The notes: generated by a model not told the origin, from the letters alone. Positions 36,728 through 45,483 are shown, counted from the stretch's first letter. The stretch is DNA of 64,000 nt from Chitinophagaceae bacterium DXS (GCA_030345135.1 CP128386.1:279129-343128), one strand, 5' to 3'. Translations and numbers: made by a program.

Positions 36728-36735
36728 CAAATCTA
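36728..36735 (-). promoter_or_regulatory. Candidate -7 box for the universal stress gene
   Basis: Minus-strand TAGATTTG matches TAnnTTTG, 31 bases before the ATG at 36697. Confidence 0.5.
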
Positions 36736-36867
36736 TATCAATAATATGACCTTTATCATAACATTTGAAGCGCCTGAAAGTTGGCCGGTATTGATTAAAT
36801 TATAGTAAACTCTATGAACTTTCTGCCAACTAAAACGCTCATGAATGATAGCACTACGGCACGAGTG

Positions 36868-38046
36868 CTAATCTATGTTTTCAATAATTCCAGCAACGCC
36901 CTGGCCGCCACCAACGCAAGCTGTTACCATGCCATATTTTTTGTTCAGACGTTTCATGTCGTTAATGATCTGCACTGTGAGTTTGCAGCCTGTACAACCC
37001 AATGGATGTCCTAACGCAATAGCCCCGCCATTAATATTTACAATAGCAGGATCCAAACTTAGTTCTCTGATAACGGCTAATGATTGGGAGGCAAATGCTT
37101 CATTTAATTCAATCAGATCTATATCTGCCAAATTCATGTTAGCCTGTTTCAATACTTTAGGAATTGCAGCTACCGGACCAATGCCCATAATACGCGGATG
37201 AACGCCGGCGCTGGCACAATTAACCAATCTTGCAATTGGCTTTAATCCCAATTCATTCACCATCCGTTCGCTCATAACTATTACAAATGCGGCACCATCG
37301 CTGGTTTGGGATGAATTACCCGCTGTAACACTTCCGCCAAGCGCAAAAGCTGGTTTTAATTTGCCCAACGCTTCAATGTTGGTGTCAGCACGCACACCTT
37401 CATCCGTATCTACAACATAATTTTTTGATTTCTTTTTGCCCTTTTCATCAACGTACACTTCTTCCACATTTATGGGTAAGATGCCTGATTTGAAATGTCC
37501 GTTCTCAATGGCATGCATGGCTTTTTGGTGTGATGCAAGCGCAAATGCATCCTGGTCATCACGACTCACGTTGAATTCTTTTGCTACCGCTTCAGCTGTT
37601 AGCCCCATGCTTAAATAATAATCCGGCTCATCTTTGGCAATGCTGTATGCAGGGACTGTTTTCCATCCAGCTGTCGGTACCAGGCTCATGCTTTCCGTTC
37701 CGCCGGCAATGATGCATTCAGCCATGCCAGTGCGGATTTTCGCAGTGGCCGTTGCAATGCTCTCCAATCCGCTCGCACAATACCTGTTGATAGTGATGCC
37801 CGCAACTTCAATGCCTAGTGCCCTCGCGGCAATAATGCGCCCGAACTGTAAGCCTTGCTCCGCTTCGGGAACAGCATTACCCACAATTACATCATCTACA
37901 CGTTTTGCATCAAGTTGGGGAACAGACGCCATTAAGCCCTTTATGACGTCGATAGCCAGATCGTCAGGCCTGTAAAAACGGAACCCACCACGTTTACTTT
38001 TGGCAACAGCAGTGCGAAAACCTGCCACAATATATGCTTCCTGCAT
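36868..38046 (-). CDS. Acetyl-CoA C-acyltransferase (thiolase)
   Basis: Degradative-type thiolase, 392 residues, which splits 3-ketoacyl-CoA with CoA in fatty-acid oxidation (or condenses acetyl-CoA in reverse). The acylated cysteine is in NRYCASGLES near residue 90, the GHPLGCTGCK histidine near 350, and the second active cysteine in the CVGGGQG motif near 379. The full set is intact. I chose the ATG at 38046 as family-like; an extension to 38067 is possible. No beta-oxidation partner such as fadB is next to it, so chain-length preference is open. Confidence 0.93.
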   Translation of the reverse strand: MQEAYIVAGFRTAVAKSKRGGFRFYRPDDLAIDVIKGLMASVPQLDAKRVDDVIVGNAVPEAEQGLQFGRIIAARALGIEVAGITINRYCASGLESIATATAKIRTGMAECIIAGGTESMSLVPTAGWKTVPAYSIAKDEPDYYLSMGLTAEAVAKEFNVSRDDQDAFALASHQKAMHAIENGHFKSGILPINVEEVYVDEKGKKKSKNYVVDTDEGVRADTNIEALGKLKPAFALGGSVTAGNSSQTSDGAAFVIVMSERMVNELGLKPIARLVNCASAGVHPRIMGIGPVAAIPKVLKQANMNLADIDLIELNEAFASQSLAVIRELSLDPAIVNINGGAIALGHPLGCTGCKLTVQIINDMKRLNKKYGMVTACVGGGQGVAGIIENID

Positions 38047-38064
38047 GGCAACAATTTTAGTATC

Positions 38065-38092
38065 CAAATATACTCAAAAGTTGTCTATGCAA
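38065..38092 (-). promoter_or_regulatory. Candidate promoter for the thiolase gene
   Basis: On the minus strand TTG (38092-38090) and TATATTTG (38072-38065) are 17 bases apart. The -7 box lies 19 bases before the ATG at 38046. Confidence 0.6.
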
Positions 38093-38110
38093 CTAGTTAA
38101 ATAGTGGGGG

Positions 38111-38142
38111 AGCTTAAAGCCTAAAGCCTAAAGCCCAAAGCT
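38111..38142. repeat. Heptad array, CCTAAAG type
   Basis: Four or more 7-nt words in phase with consensus C(C/T)TAAAG. The reverse complement is the GCTTTAG family seen at 43847-43891. Confidence 0.75.
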
Positions 38143-38171
38143 CGGGGGCGCATATTTTTGTTGTCTCTTGC

Positions 38172-38521
38172 TTATGGCCAGATCATTCAATCAAGAGCTG
38201 CGGAATTGCATGGGGATTTCTGTAATTGTGTCTGCGATTAGCTATGTCAACCCTTCGGGTTTGGATTGATGCGAGATGCTGGTTCTATAAAAATGTCATC
38301 CCTTCGGGATTTTTTTAATGGACCCCGCCAATTGAATTTCTAATTATTTATAGCCAGATCATTCAATCAAGAGCTGCAGAATTGCATGGAGATTTTTGTA
38401 ATTGTGGCTGCGATTAGTTATGTCAACCCTTCGGGTTTAGGATGATGCGAGATGCTGGTTCTATAAAAATGTCATCCCTTCGGGATTTTATATAATGGAT
38501 CCCGCCAATTGAATTTTTAAA
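38172..38521. repeat. Tandem 176-bp duplication with TTCG hairpins
   Basis: Copy one is 38172-38347 and copy two 38348 to about 38521, with few differences. Each copy contains two small hairpins with a CCCTTCGGG stem-loop, in the contexts CAACCCTTCGGGTTTG and CATCCCTTCGGGATTT. The UUCG loop closed by C-G is the very stable tetraloop type. Two more copies of the second hairpin occur alone, inverted, just to the right. No coding frame crosses it. Confidence 0.9.
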
Positions 38522-38690
38522 ATCTTATGCGATTGATAGTTATCGCGATCAAATTCTGTTTTTATGCTAATCCGGAAGGGATGGCATTATTATAGTAAAA
38601 AAAAAGCTCGTGTTCAGGAAATCCCGAAGGGATGACATTCTCCCAGGCAAATTCAATATCAAAGAGAGTATACAAATAGTTAACCTTTTG

Positions 38691-38721
38691 GCTGAAAGCT
38701 GATAGCTAATAGTTCACAGCT
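38691..38721. repeat. Heptad array ending in the murU stop codon
   Basis: Four 7-nt words in phase (GCTGAAA, GCTGATA, GCTAATA, GTTCACA) and a final GCT whose last two bases belong to the murU TAG stop on the minus strand. Read in the gene direction the sequence after and including the stop starts TAGCTGTGAACTAT, closely like the one after the beta-lactamase stop at 47621. Confidence 0.8.
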
Positions 38722-39466
38722 ACCCAAACATTTCTTCCGCCTGTTGAATGCTTTCCGGTTTGCCAACATCAATAAACCTGCGGCCACTGTGATCAAATGC
38801 TTTGATGGTTTCTGTTGCACATAAGTCGAGATAAACATCCACGATGGAAAATTTGCCATTCCTGTGCATTAATGGGAAGAGACGTGTATTAATGATGTGA
38901 ATGCCGCTAAAGGCTTTCTCGGCTAAATTATCAGAAGGCTTTTTTATTTTTTCTTCACCGGTCTTATTGTTTCTCCAGCCACACAATTCGTCGTTATTGT
39001 TGAACAAAAAATACCGTGATGTTTGCCTGTTACTTACAGCTAGCGTTGCCAAAGCAGATGAAGATTCATGTAGCGCGATCATTGATGCGAGGTCGAGATC
39101 TGTCAGCACATCTGCATTCATCATGATGCAATTTTCTTCGTCTTCAAAAAAAGGAGAAGCCTTGAGTAAACCACCGCCGGTTTCCAATACTTCGTTCGTC
39201 TCATCACTTATGGAAATGTCTGCTCCCCATCCATTGTTCTCTTCTATCGTTCGAAGGACCTGATCTGCAAAGTGATGCACATTTACAATGATGTCTTTAA
39301 TGCCGGACGCCTGTAAAAACTCAACATTTCTTTGCAGCAGACTTTTGCCATTCACCAGTGCAAGAGCTTTAGGATGATGATCTGTCCAGGGCTTTAATCT
39401 TGTGCCTAATCCGGCGGCTAAAATCAACGCCTTTTTTACAGGCTTATTTGAAAGAGAAGAACTCAT
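38720..39466 (-). CDS. murU: MurU-like sugar-1-phosphate nucleotidylyltransferase
   Basis: A 248-residue nucleotidyltransferase of the GT-A type with the pyrophosphorylase signature AAGLGTRLKPWTDHHPKAL at about residues 17-35, a TGGGLLKA segment, and a metal-binding Asp in MMNADVLTDLD. Closest in layout to MurU, which makes UDP-MurNAc from MurNAc-1-phosphate. This role is supported mainly by the neighbour: the gene is three bases downstream of an AmgK-like kinase, the enzyme that makes MurNAc-1-phosphate. A mannose- or heptose-1-phosphate transferase is the alternative. Its stop codon overlaps a heptad array. Confidence 0.8.
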   Translation of the reverse strand: MSSSLSNKPVKKALILAAGLGTRLKPWTDHHPKALALVNGKSLLQRNVEFLQASGIKDIIVNVHHFADQVLRTIEENNGWGADISISDETNEVLETGGGLLKASPFFEDEENCIMMNADVLTDLDLASMIALHESSSALATLAVSNRQTSRYFLFNNNDELCGWRNNKTGEEKIKKPSDNLAEKAFSGIHIINTRLFPLMHRNGKFSIVDVYLDLCATETIKAFDHSGRRFIDVGKPESIQQAEEMFG

Positions 39467-39469
39467 GAA

Positions 39470-40927
39470 TTATTTGCTTTTTTCTAATGTGCGAACCCAG
39501 TTAACCTCATTTGAATGATGTAACTCCACTTTTACCTTAAACTTGTTTTTCAAATGCCTGGCCGTTTGTTCTGCTGCATATACACTGCGGTGTTGTCCGC
39601 CGGTGCATCCAAAGTTGATCATCAGGCTGTCAAAATCCCTGCGCAGGTAATCTTCCACTGAGATATCAACAATGTCAAACACGCTGTTTAAGAAGTCACC
39701 CATTTTGGTTTGTTGTTCGAGAAAGTCAATAACCTGTTTATCTTTTCCCGATAAGGTCTTGTATTGATCAAATCTTCCCGGATTTAAAATGCCCCGGCAG
39801 TCAAATACAAACCCGCCTCCGTTGTTTGTGGTGTCTTGCGGAATACCTTTCTTATAACTGAAACTGTTTATCTTAACGACAAGTGGTGTGTTTTCATTGG
39901 CCTGAATGGTTTCAAAACGTTGAATTATCTCATCACTAACTGCGATCTTCAACATCCTGTGAAACTCAGGAACTTCAACACCTATACGCATATTTTCGAC
40001 AAAGTCTTTCATGTTGCGTAGTGCCAATGGAAGACTGGCAAGAAAATGCGCTTTTCTTTCAAATAATCCTCTAAAGCCGTATGCTCCTAAAACCTGCAAT
40101 AACCTGATCAACACATAGCCGTCATATTGATTAATAAAAGTTGCTTTGTCGATCTGTTTACCAAGTAATTCTTCAACCTGTGAAATGTAATACGCAAGTA
40201 AGCTGCTTTTCCATTCCTCGCTCAGTCCTGCTCTTGCCTGCCACAACAAACTGGCCACATCATATTGCAACGCGCCCTGCATGCCACCCTGGTAATCAAT
40301 AAAGGAAACTTCATCGTTGTTTACAATTATGTTCCGGCTTTGAAAGTCCCGGAACATGAAATACTTGAGTTCTGTTTGGGTAAGATAACTGCTCAGCGCT
40401 TCAAAGTCATCCAGCATTGCCTGTTTGTCATAAGGCATGCGAAGTGTATCGAGAAAATAATATTTGAAATACAATAGATCGCTCATGATTGCCTGCTTGC
40501 CGAACTCCTTAGCAGTAAGGCACCAATTGTAGTCCAGACCTTCATGACCTAATATTTGAATTTGTGCAAGTTGCTGCAGACTTTTTTGAAAGAGACTATA
40601 AGCATAATCCCCGTGACCGTTAGTTTCCAGTTTATCGATGAGTGAAACCGTGCCAAGGTCTTCCTGGATGTAAATTGTATGATCTTCATTTACCGCATAG
40701 ATCCCGGGCACCGGCAAATTCTTTGATTTAAGATGCCTGCTAAAACTTATAAAAGTGTTGTTTTCCTTAACATTCAGATTATGTGTGCCGATATATGTTT
40801 TATCATTGAGATATATTCTGAAATAGATCCGGTCGCTGCCGCTTTGCGGTAGTTTTTCAATACGGTCTGCCTGTTGTTTGCTGAAAGAAAAAAACAGGTT
40901 TTCAAGCCCCTTCACAATTTGTTCCAT
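39470..40927 (-). CDS. AmgK-like sugar kinase fused to RapZ C-terminal domain
   Basis: A 485-residue two-domain protein. Residues about 1-340 form an aminoglycoside-phosphotransferase-type kinase: catalytic RDFQSRN (D194, N199), metal-binding D211 in the FIDYQGG motif, and the LQYDVASLL helix, as in AmgK, which phosphorylates C1 of MurNAc/GlcNAc. Residues about 348-485 match the C-terminal domain of RapZ, the glucosamine-6-phosphate sensor: FDCRG (374-378), LNPGRF, and GCTGGQHRS (440-448). The RapZ N-terminal P-loop domain is absent; the kinase replaces it. Three bases separate it from murU. The ATG at 40927 lies only five bases after a TAnnTTTG box. Confidence 0.88.
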   Translation of the reverse strand: MEQIVKGLENLFFSFSKQQADRIEKLPQSGSDRIYFRIYLNDKTYIGTHNLNVKENNTFISFSRHLKSKNLPVPGIYAVNEDHTIYIQEDLGTVSLIDKLETNGHGDYAYSLFQKSLQQLAQIQILGHEGLDYNWCLTAKEFGKQAIMSDLLYFKYYFLDTLRMPYDKQAMLDDFEALSSYLTQTELKYFMFRDFQSRNIIVNNDEVSFIDYQGGMQGALQYDVASLLWQARAGLSEEWKSSLLAYYISQVEELLGKQIDKATFINQYDGYVLIRLLQVLGAYGFRGLFERKAHFLASLPLALRNMKDFVENMRIGVEVPEFHRMLKIAVSDEIIQRFETIQANENTPLVVKINSFSYKKGIPQDTTNNGGGFVFDCRGILNPGRFDQYKTLSGKDKQVIDFLEQQTKMGDFLNSVFDIVDISVEDYLRRDFDSLMINFGCTGGQHRSVYAAEQTARHLKNKFKVKVELHHSNEVNWVRTLEKSK

Positions 40928-40932
40928 AGCGG

Positions 40933-40940
40933 CAAAAATA
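40933..40940 (-). promoter_or_regulatory. Candidate -7 box for the amgK-rapZ/murU operon
   Basis: Minus-strand TATTTTTG ends six bases before the ATG at 40927. If used, the transcript would start at or next to the start codon, giving a leaderless mRNA. No ideal -33 is seen. Confidence 0.45.
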
Positions 40941-40949
40941 GCGCTAAAG

Positions 40950-41203
40950 CGATAGAAAACCACAAAACCACAGAGACACAGCGACACTGAAGAAACACGG
41001 AGATTTTTCGCCGCGGACAACTAAAGACAAAAGGGGGGCTAGTTTCTTAACCACGGAGACACGGCGACACTAAAGAAGCACAGAGATTTTTGAAGGTTTA
41101 TTTTTCCAAAACCTTTTTTCGCTGTGTTTCGCCGCGTCGCCCGTGCCTCTGTGGTTTAAATTCCTTTGTGTTTCGTCGTGTCGTAGTGTCTCCGTGGTTC
41201 AAT
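40950..41203. repeat. Paired direct and inverted CACAGAG-type repeats
   Basis: Two direct copies (about 40955-41010 and 41049-41095) built from 8-9-nt words such as CCACAGAG and ACACAGCG, each ending in AGATTTTT, and two inverted copies (about 41112-41150 and 41160-41203). The inverted half ends two bases before the transporter stop at 41205. Arms could form a large hairpin of about 250 bases. A shorter relative lies at 62484-62520. Confidence 0.8.
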
Positions 41204-41204
41204 A

Positions 41205-42521
41205 TCAGCGGAGCGCCCATTTAATCAGTTCTTTCCATGTGGGTTTTTTGCCATACATCAGGATGCCTGTTCTGTAGATTTTTCCGGCCAGCCAGGTAGT
41301 GCCAAGAAATGTGACGATGAGCAACGCCATACTGATTAATAGCTGCGCCCAGGTTACGCCTTCCGGAATACCATGTGCCAGCCTTGCCATCATTACAACC
41401 GGTGAAGTGAACGGAAAGATGCTTCCGAAAACAGCCAGTCCGCTGGTCGGATCGTTTACTGCCTTAGTCATGATCACAATAGAGAATATGATTGGCATTG
41501 TTATAGGCAACATCAGGCTTTGTGCATCCTGCGGGTCTTCGTTTACAGAACTGCCAACAGCCGCAAAAAGAGAAGAATACAATAAATATCCGCCGAGGAA
41601 ATAAAAAATAAAGCAGCCGATGATCAGCGGGAAATTGATCTGGGCAAGCCCTGCCATAAAGCCGCTGTCCTGCGATGCATGTTTAATGGCTTCGGCAGCC
41701 TGCATGCTTGCCGGTTGTACCGGTTGACTATGCATTTGTTCTGCAAGTCCCGGGAAAAATATCGGTAGTAAAAATTGCAGGCCGCCAACCAACACAATCC
41801 ATATAATAAATTGCAACAAGCCAACACTTCCTATACCAATGATCTTACCCATCATTAATTGAAATGGTTTAACACTGCTCACAATTACTTCGGCAATACG
41901 GTTTACCTTTTCTTCCATGACACCGCGCATCACCATTGTGCCGTAAATGAACAAAATAATATAGATCAGAAATCCGGAGATAAAACCTACTCCATAACTA
42001 ACACCCGCTTTGGCAGATTCATCGGTACCTGAAAGTGTTGTGAAGCTGATATCAGTTTTCTTTTGGATGCTATCTAATGTTGATTGAGAAATGTTCAGGG
42101 ACATTAACCTTCTTTCTTCAAGTGCTTTGTTTAATGTGCCTTCTATTTTCCCTTTTGTCATTAATCCCAATGCCTTACCAGATCTGTAGATCAATTGTTG
42201 ATCCTGTGAAGTTGCATAGTTCTCAGGTACATACACAAAGCCATTGTATTTGCCCGTTTCCACTTCTTTTCTTAGGGTGGCCGTATCTGTCTGTACAAAT
42301 TCGAAGACGATATCCTTGTCGCTTTTAACAGCGCCATTAAAAACATTGGCTTTATCAAGAACAGCGACCTTTACATTGTTCTCTCCCTTCACAGAAAAAT
42401 AGATCATCATAGCGTAAAAAAGCATGATGATCAGTGGAACCAATATAGTAGTTAGCAAAAAGGTTTTTTTCTGTACGCGACTTAAAAATTCTCTTCTTGC
42501 TATGAGTAAAGTTTTGTTCAT
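41205..42521 (-). CDS. ABC-2 type permease, NatB-like
   Basis: Membrane subunit of an ABC exporter, 438 residues. One helix near residues 20-45, a large extracytoplasmic loop (about 50-180) and a cluster of five to six helices (about 180-420) is the NatB/YhaP layout. The start MNKTLLIARREFLSRVQKKTF is typical of the family. It lies 26 bases downstream of its ATPase gene. Related pairs export sodium, peptides or antibiotics, so the substrate is open. Confidence 0.88.
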   Translation of the reverse strand: MNKTLLIARREFLSRVQKKTFLLTTILVPLIIMLFYAMMIYFSVKGENNVKVAVLDKANVFNGAVKSDKDIVFEFVQTDTATLRKEVETGKYNGFVYVPENYATSQDQQLIYRSGKALGLMTKGKIEGTLNKALEERRLMSLNISQSTLDSIQKKTDISFTTLSGTDESAKAGVSYGVGFISGFLIYIILFIYGTMVMRGVMEEKVNRIAEVIVSSVKPFQLMMGKIIGIGSVGLLQFIIWIVLVGGLQFLLPIFFPGLAEQMHSQPVQPASMQAAEAIKHASQDSGFMAGLAQINFPLIIGCFIFYFLGGYLLYSSLFAAVGSSVNEDPQDAQSLMLPITMPIIFSIVIMTKAVNDPTSGLAVFGSIFPFTSPVVMMARLAHGIPEGVTWAQLLISMALLIVTFLGTTWLAGKIYRTGILMYGKKPTWKELIKWALR

Positions 42522-42547
42522 ATGAGTGATTAAAAGTGTTTGGTTTG

Positions 42548-43489
42548 TTATTGTTCAACTGCCTGGAAAGTGCGCGTGGTGGAATGCGTGCCTTCTACCA
42601 ACCTGATAAATATTTCATTCAGCGATGGGAATATTTCGTTGAAGGATTCAATTTGCAGATCCTTGCTAATAAAATATTGCAGCACATCATTGTTTGAATA
42701 GTCCGGGTTGAGTTGTATTGTCAATTCCTTCTCGCCATGCCTTTTTACATCAAACAAATGAATGGCCAAATGTTCCGGAAGTAAACGATTGCTGAATGTA
42801 AGCCTGAACAAATTTTGTTTGTAAGTGTGTTTTACCTGTTGGACAGTTCCGTCCAGTATTTTCTTTCCCAGATTGACCAATACTATATGATCGCATATTT
42901 CCTCAACCTGTTCCATCCTGTGGGTACTGAAAATAATAGTGCTGCCACGTTGTGAAAGTCCGAATATTTCATCTTTTATCAGGTTGGCATTGACAGGATC
43001 TAATCCACTAAAAGGTTCATCAAGAATGATCAACTTTGGCTCATGCAGCACCGTTGTAACAAACTGCAATTTCTGACTCATACCCTTACTTAGATCTTCC
43101 ACTTTTTTGTTCCACCACGATTCCATTTGTAAACGCTGGAACCACCATTTTACCTTGGTCATGGCTTCATCGCGGCTCAGTCCTTTTAACTGTGCCAGGT
43201 ATAATGCCTGCTCTCCGATTTTCATCTTTTTATACAAGCCTCTTTCCTCAGGCATGTAGCCAATCTTCTGGATATCTCTTAACGGATTGAATGGCTGCCC
43301 ATCGAAGGTGATAGTACCATCATCAGGAAAAAAGATTCCGGTGATCATGCGGAGGAGCGTGGTTTTTCCTGCTCCGTTAGGGCCAAGCAGACCAAAAATG
43401 CTTCCCTGTTCTATCGTAAAACTTATGTCATCAACAGCTTTCTGGGTGGCGTAGTATTTCTTAAGATTTTGTAGTTCAAGTAGCGGCAT
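42548..43489 (-). CDS. ABC transporter ATP-binding protein, NatA-like
   Basis: ATPase subunit of 313 residues paired with the NatB-like permease. Walker A GPNGAGKTT is at about 37-45, the signature appears as LSKGMSQKLQ, Walker B as LIILDEPFSGLDP, and the switch His in FSTHRMEQ. The signature LSKGMxQK is normal in this subfamily. The C-terminal DUF4162-like part (from about 225) is typical of NatA-type proteins. I chose the ATG at 43489; the frame is open to 43510. Upstream lie the repeats of 43580-43720. Confidence 0.92.
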   Translation of the reverse strand: MPLLELQNLKKYYATQKAVDDISFTIEQGSIFGLLGPNGAGKTTLLRMITGIFFPDDGTITFDGQPFNPLRDIQKIGYMPEERGLYKKMKIGEQALYLAQLKGLSRDEAMTKVKWWFQRLQMESWWNKKVEDLSKGMSQKLQFVTTVLHEPKLIILDEPFSGLDPVNANLIKDEIFGLSQRGSTIIFSTHRMEQVEEICDHIVLVNLGKKILDGTVQQVKHTYKQNLFRLTFSNRLLPEHLAIHLFDVKRHGEKELTIQLNPDYSNNDVLQYFISKDLQIESFNEIFPSLNEIFIRLVEGTHSTTRTFQAVEQ

Positions 43490-43883
43490 AAGGAGTTTGT
43501 TAAGTATCAAATCTAATATAAATGATTGGGATTAGGATGGTCTTGATCGGGATTGGTGGGATTTGAGGATGAACGGATTTTCTCATAGTTGACAATTGAA
43601 AGTGGAAAATTGAAAATGTGCGGATGAGTGGATGTGCAAATATGCAAATGTGCAAATTGGAGGCGTAATTGATAATAGAAAAGGGAAAATTGAAAATGGT
43701 GGATTTGCGGATGTGCAAATTTGGGAACCGGTAAATGCCCGGGTGTAGGATGGATGAATAATTAATGAGCCAGTGTTAAGTAAATAAGCCTTTCCAAAAC
43801 TGAACAGTCTTTTGACTTTTTACTTTTGACTTATTACTTAACACCGGCTTTAGCTTTAAGCTTTAGGCTTTACGCTTTAAGCT
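43490..43883. other. Non-coding region of octad and heptad repeats
   Basis: Between the NatA-like gene and the pepP end. Holds an octad array (43616-43655), AATTGAAAAT-type segments resembling the ends of the 27.7-kb array, and heptad arrays from 43809 to the pepP stop. No gene is seen. Confidence 0.75.
43616..43655. repeat. Octad array, ATGTGCAA type
   Basis: Five 8-nt words in phase (ATGTGCGG, ATGAGTGG, ATGTGCAA, ATATGCAA, ATGTGCAA). The same words open each unit of the array at 27760-28534. Confidence 0.8.
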
Positions 43884-43891
43884 TTAAGCTT
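43809..43891. repeat. Two adjacent heptad arrays reaching the pepP stop codon
   Basis: First array, 43809-43843: five 7-nt words in phase with consensus CTTTTGA. Second, 43847-43891: about six words of consensus GCTTTAA. The second covers the TAA stop (43884-43886, minus strand) and last Ala codon of pepP. Read in the gene direction the unit is AGCTTAA, so each unit carries a TAA and successive units put it in successive frames. Confidence 0.85.
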
Positions 43892-45272
43892 GCCTCTCCG
43901 CTTCTACTTCTTCAACCGTTTTAGCGATGGGTGAGCCGAGTAATTTTTTGCCGGTTCCGGTGATCAGAAAGTCTTCTTCAATGCGGATTCCGCCGAAATC
44001 TTTATAGGTTTCAAGAACATCGTAGTTAATGAATTCAGTGAATTTATTTTCAGCCTTCCACATGTCAATTAACTCTGGGATGATGTAGATGCCGGGCTCA
44101 ACTGTCAGTACAAAGCCGGCTTCCAGTTGACGACCAAGACGCAGCGATTTTAATCCGAATTCTTTGCTTTTTTTGAATGTATCTGTATATCCTACATATT
44201 CTTCACCAAGGTCTTCCATATCATGTGTGTCTAATCCCAACATATGACCCAGCCCACATTGGAAAAACATAGCATGAGCACCCGCCGCTACAGCTTCTTT
44301 AGCATTTCCTTTCATCAACCCAACGGCACTTAAGCCCTCAGCAAGCTTTTCGCAGGCCAGTAAATGCACATCTTTATAAAAAACGCCCGGGCGCAAAGCT
44401 TCAACGGCTGCGTTGTGTGCATTTAAAACAATGTTGTACAGATCCTTTTGGCGGGAGGTAAACGTTTTGCCAACAGGAAAAGTCCTGGTCATGTCTCCGC
44501 CATAGTGCATGCCGTTTTCAGCACCGCTATCGCACAACACCATCATACCTTCTTTCAGTACATTACCCTGGCTGTGGTTGTGTAAGATCTGGCCATTAAC
44601 AGTAAGTATGATTGGGAACGCAATATTGCCACCTTTACTCAAAGCCAGCCCATGTATTTGTCCAGCCAGTTCATTTTCAGTCATTCCGGGACGTGCATTG
44701 CGCATTGCAGTTAAATGCATCTCTGTTGTTATGCTTACTGCTTTTTCAATTTCTGCAACTTCTTCTTCACTCTTAATGGAACGAAGTGCAACGATTGCTT
44801 TTATCAAAGTAACTGAAGCATTTTCTTTTACATTTGAAAGCGGAATATTAAAAAATCCCGATATTTTCTGTGTGTTTTCCGGTCTGTATGGTGGAGTAAA
44901 ATGAATGCGTCTTTTTTCACTTACCGCTTTGGCCAGTACATCCGCGAGACTTTTATAAGAAGCAGTGTCATTGATCCCTGCTTTAGCAGCCTGTGATGGT
45001 AATGTTTCAAGTGGCCCGGTCCAGATGATATCATCAATGCTGCCGTCGTCGCCAAAAACAGTTTCTTTGTTATTGTCAATGTCTATCACCAATGCAAGGT
45101 TTGCACGATCCAGCCCGGTGAAATAAAGAAAGTTGCTATCCTGCCTGAAATGGTACTGGTTATCCTTGTAATTCATACTGCTTTCCTCGTTACCCAAAAT
45201 CAAAATAACACCGGATTGCACTGCAGTTTTTAATTGTTGTCTCCTGTTTATATATACTTCTCTGTGAAACAT
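43884..45272 (-). CDS. pepP: Xaa-Pro aminopeptidase (M24B)
   Basis: Removes an N-terminal residue before proline; a cytoplasmic metalloenzyme of 462 residues. An N-terminal AMP_N domain (about 1-140, MFHREVYINRRQQL) precedes the pita-bread peptidase domain. The five metal ligands are visible: Asp in CDSGAE, Asp in GGDMTRTFP, His in CGLGHMLGLDTHD, Glu in VEPGIY and Glu in GGIRIEED. The ATG at 45272 gives the standard start; the open frame reaches 45296. The last codons lie within a heptad array, so the C-terminal few residues may be of repeat origin. Confidence 0.94.
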   Translation of the reverse strand: MFHREVYINRRQQLKTAVQSGVILILGNEESSMNYKDNQYHFRQDSNFLYFTGLDRANLALVIDIDNNKETVFGDDGSIDDIIWTGPLETLPSQAAKAGINDTASYKSLADVLAKAVSEKRRIHFTPPYRPENTQKISGFFNIPLSNVKENASVTLIKAIVALRSIKSEEEVAEIEKAVSITTEMHLTAMRNARPGMTENELAGQIHGLALSKGGNIAFPIILTVNGQILHNHSQGNVLKEGMMVLCDSGAENGMHYGGDMTRTFPVGKTFTSRQKDLYNIVLNAHNAAVEALRPGVFYKDVHLLACEKLAEGLSAVGLMKGNAKEAVAAGAHAMFFQCGLGHMLGLDTHDMEDLGEEYVGYTDTFKKSKEFGLKSLRLGRQLEAGFVLTVEPGIYIIPELIDMWKAENKFTEFINYDVLETYKDFGGIRIEEDFLITGTGKKLLGSPIAKTVEEVEAERQA

Positions 45273-45483
45273 GGTCACGCATTTTTGAAGCAGCAAATGT
45301 CAAAAGAATTTCTGAAAACCTGCGTGCTGGTCAACATCAGCCTAAAAAAAGATACAAATTGTTTGTATGAATAATTGATTGTCATGTGCTTGGGAAACGT
45401 TTGCATTAGAAAATCAAGCGATATAAAGGGCCAGCAGTGCAAATGTTGGTAAAACAACAGGCCATTTCAATGAATTACACAGT

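Larger units (their letters stand above)
38047..38719. other. Non-coding region with 176-bp duplication and heptads
   Basis: Contains the thiolase promoter, a heptad array (38111-38142), a 176-bp tandem duplication (38172-38521), isolated CCCGAAGGG hairpins (near 38577 and 38626), and the heptad array that reaches the murU stop codon. No gene is seen. Confidence 0.75.

Noticed and set aside
39470-40927. Aminoglycoside resistance phosphotransferase
   Set aside because: The kinase fold is shared, but the RapZ domain and the adjoining murU indicate a cell-wall sugar kinase.
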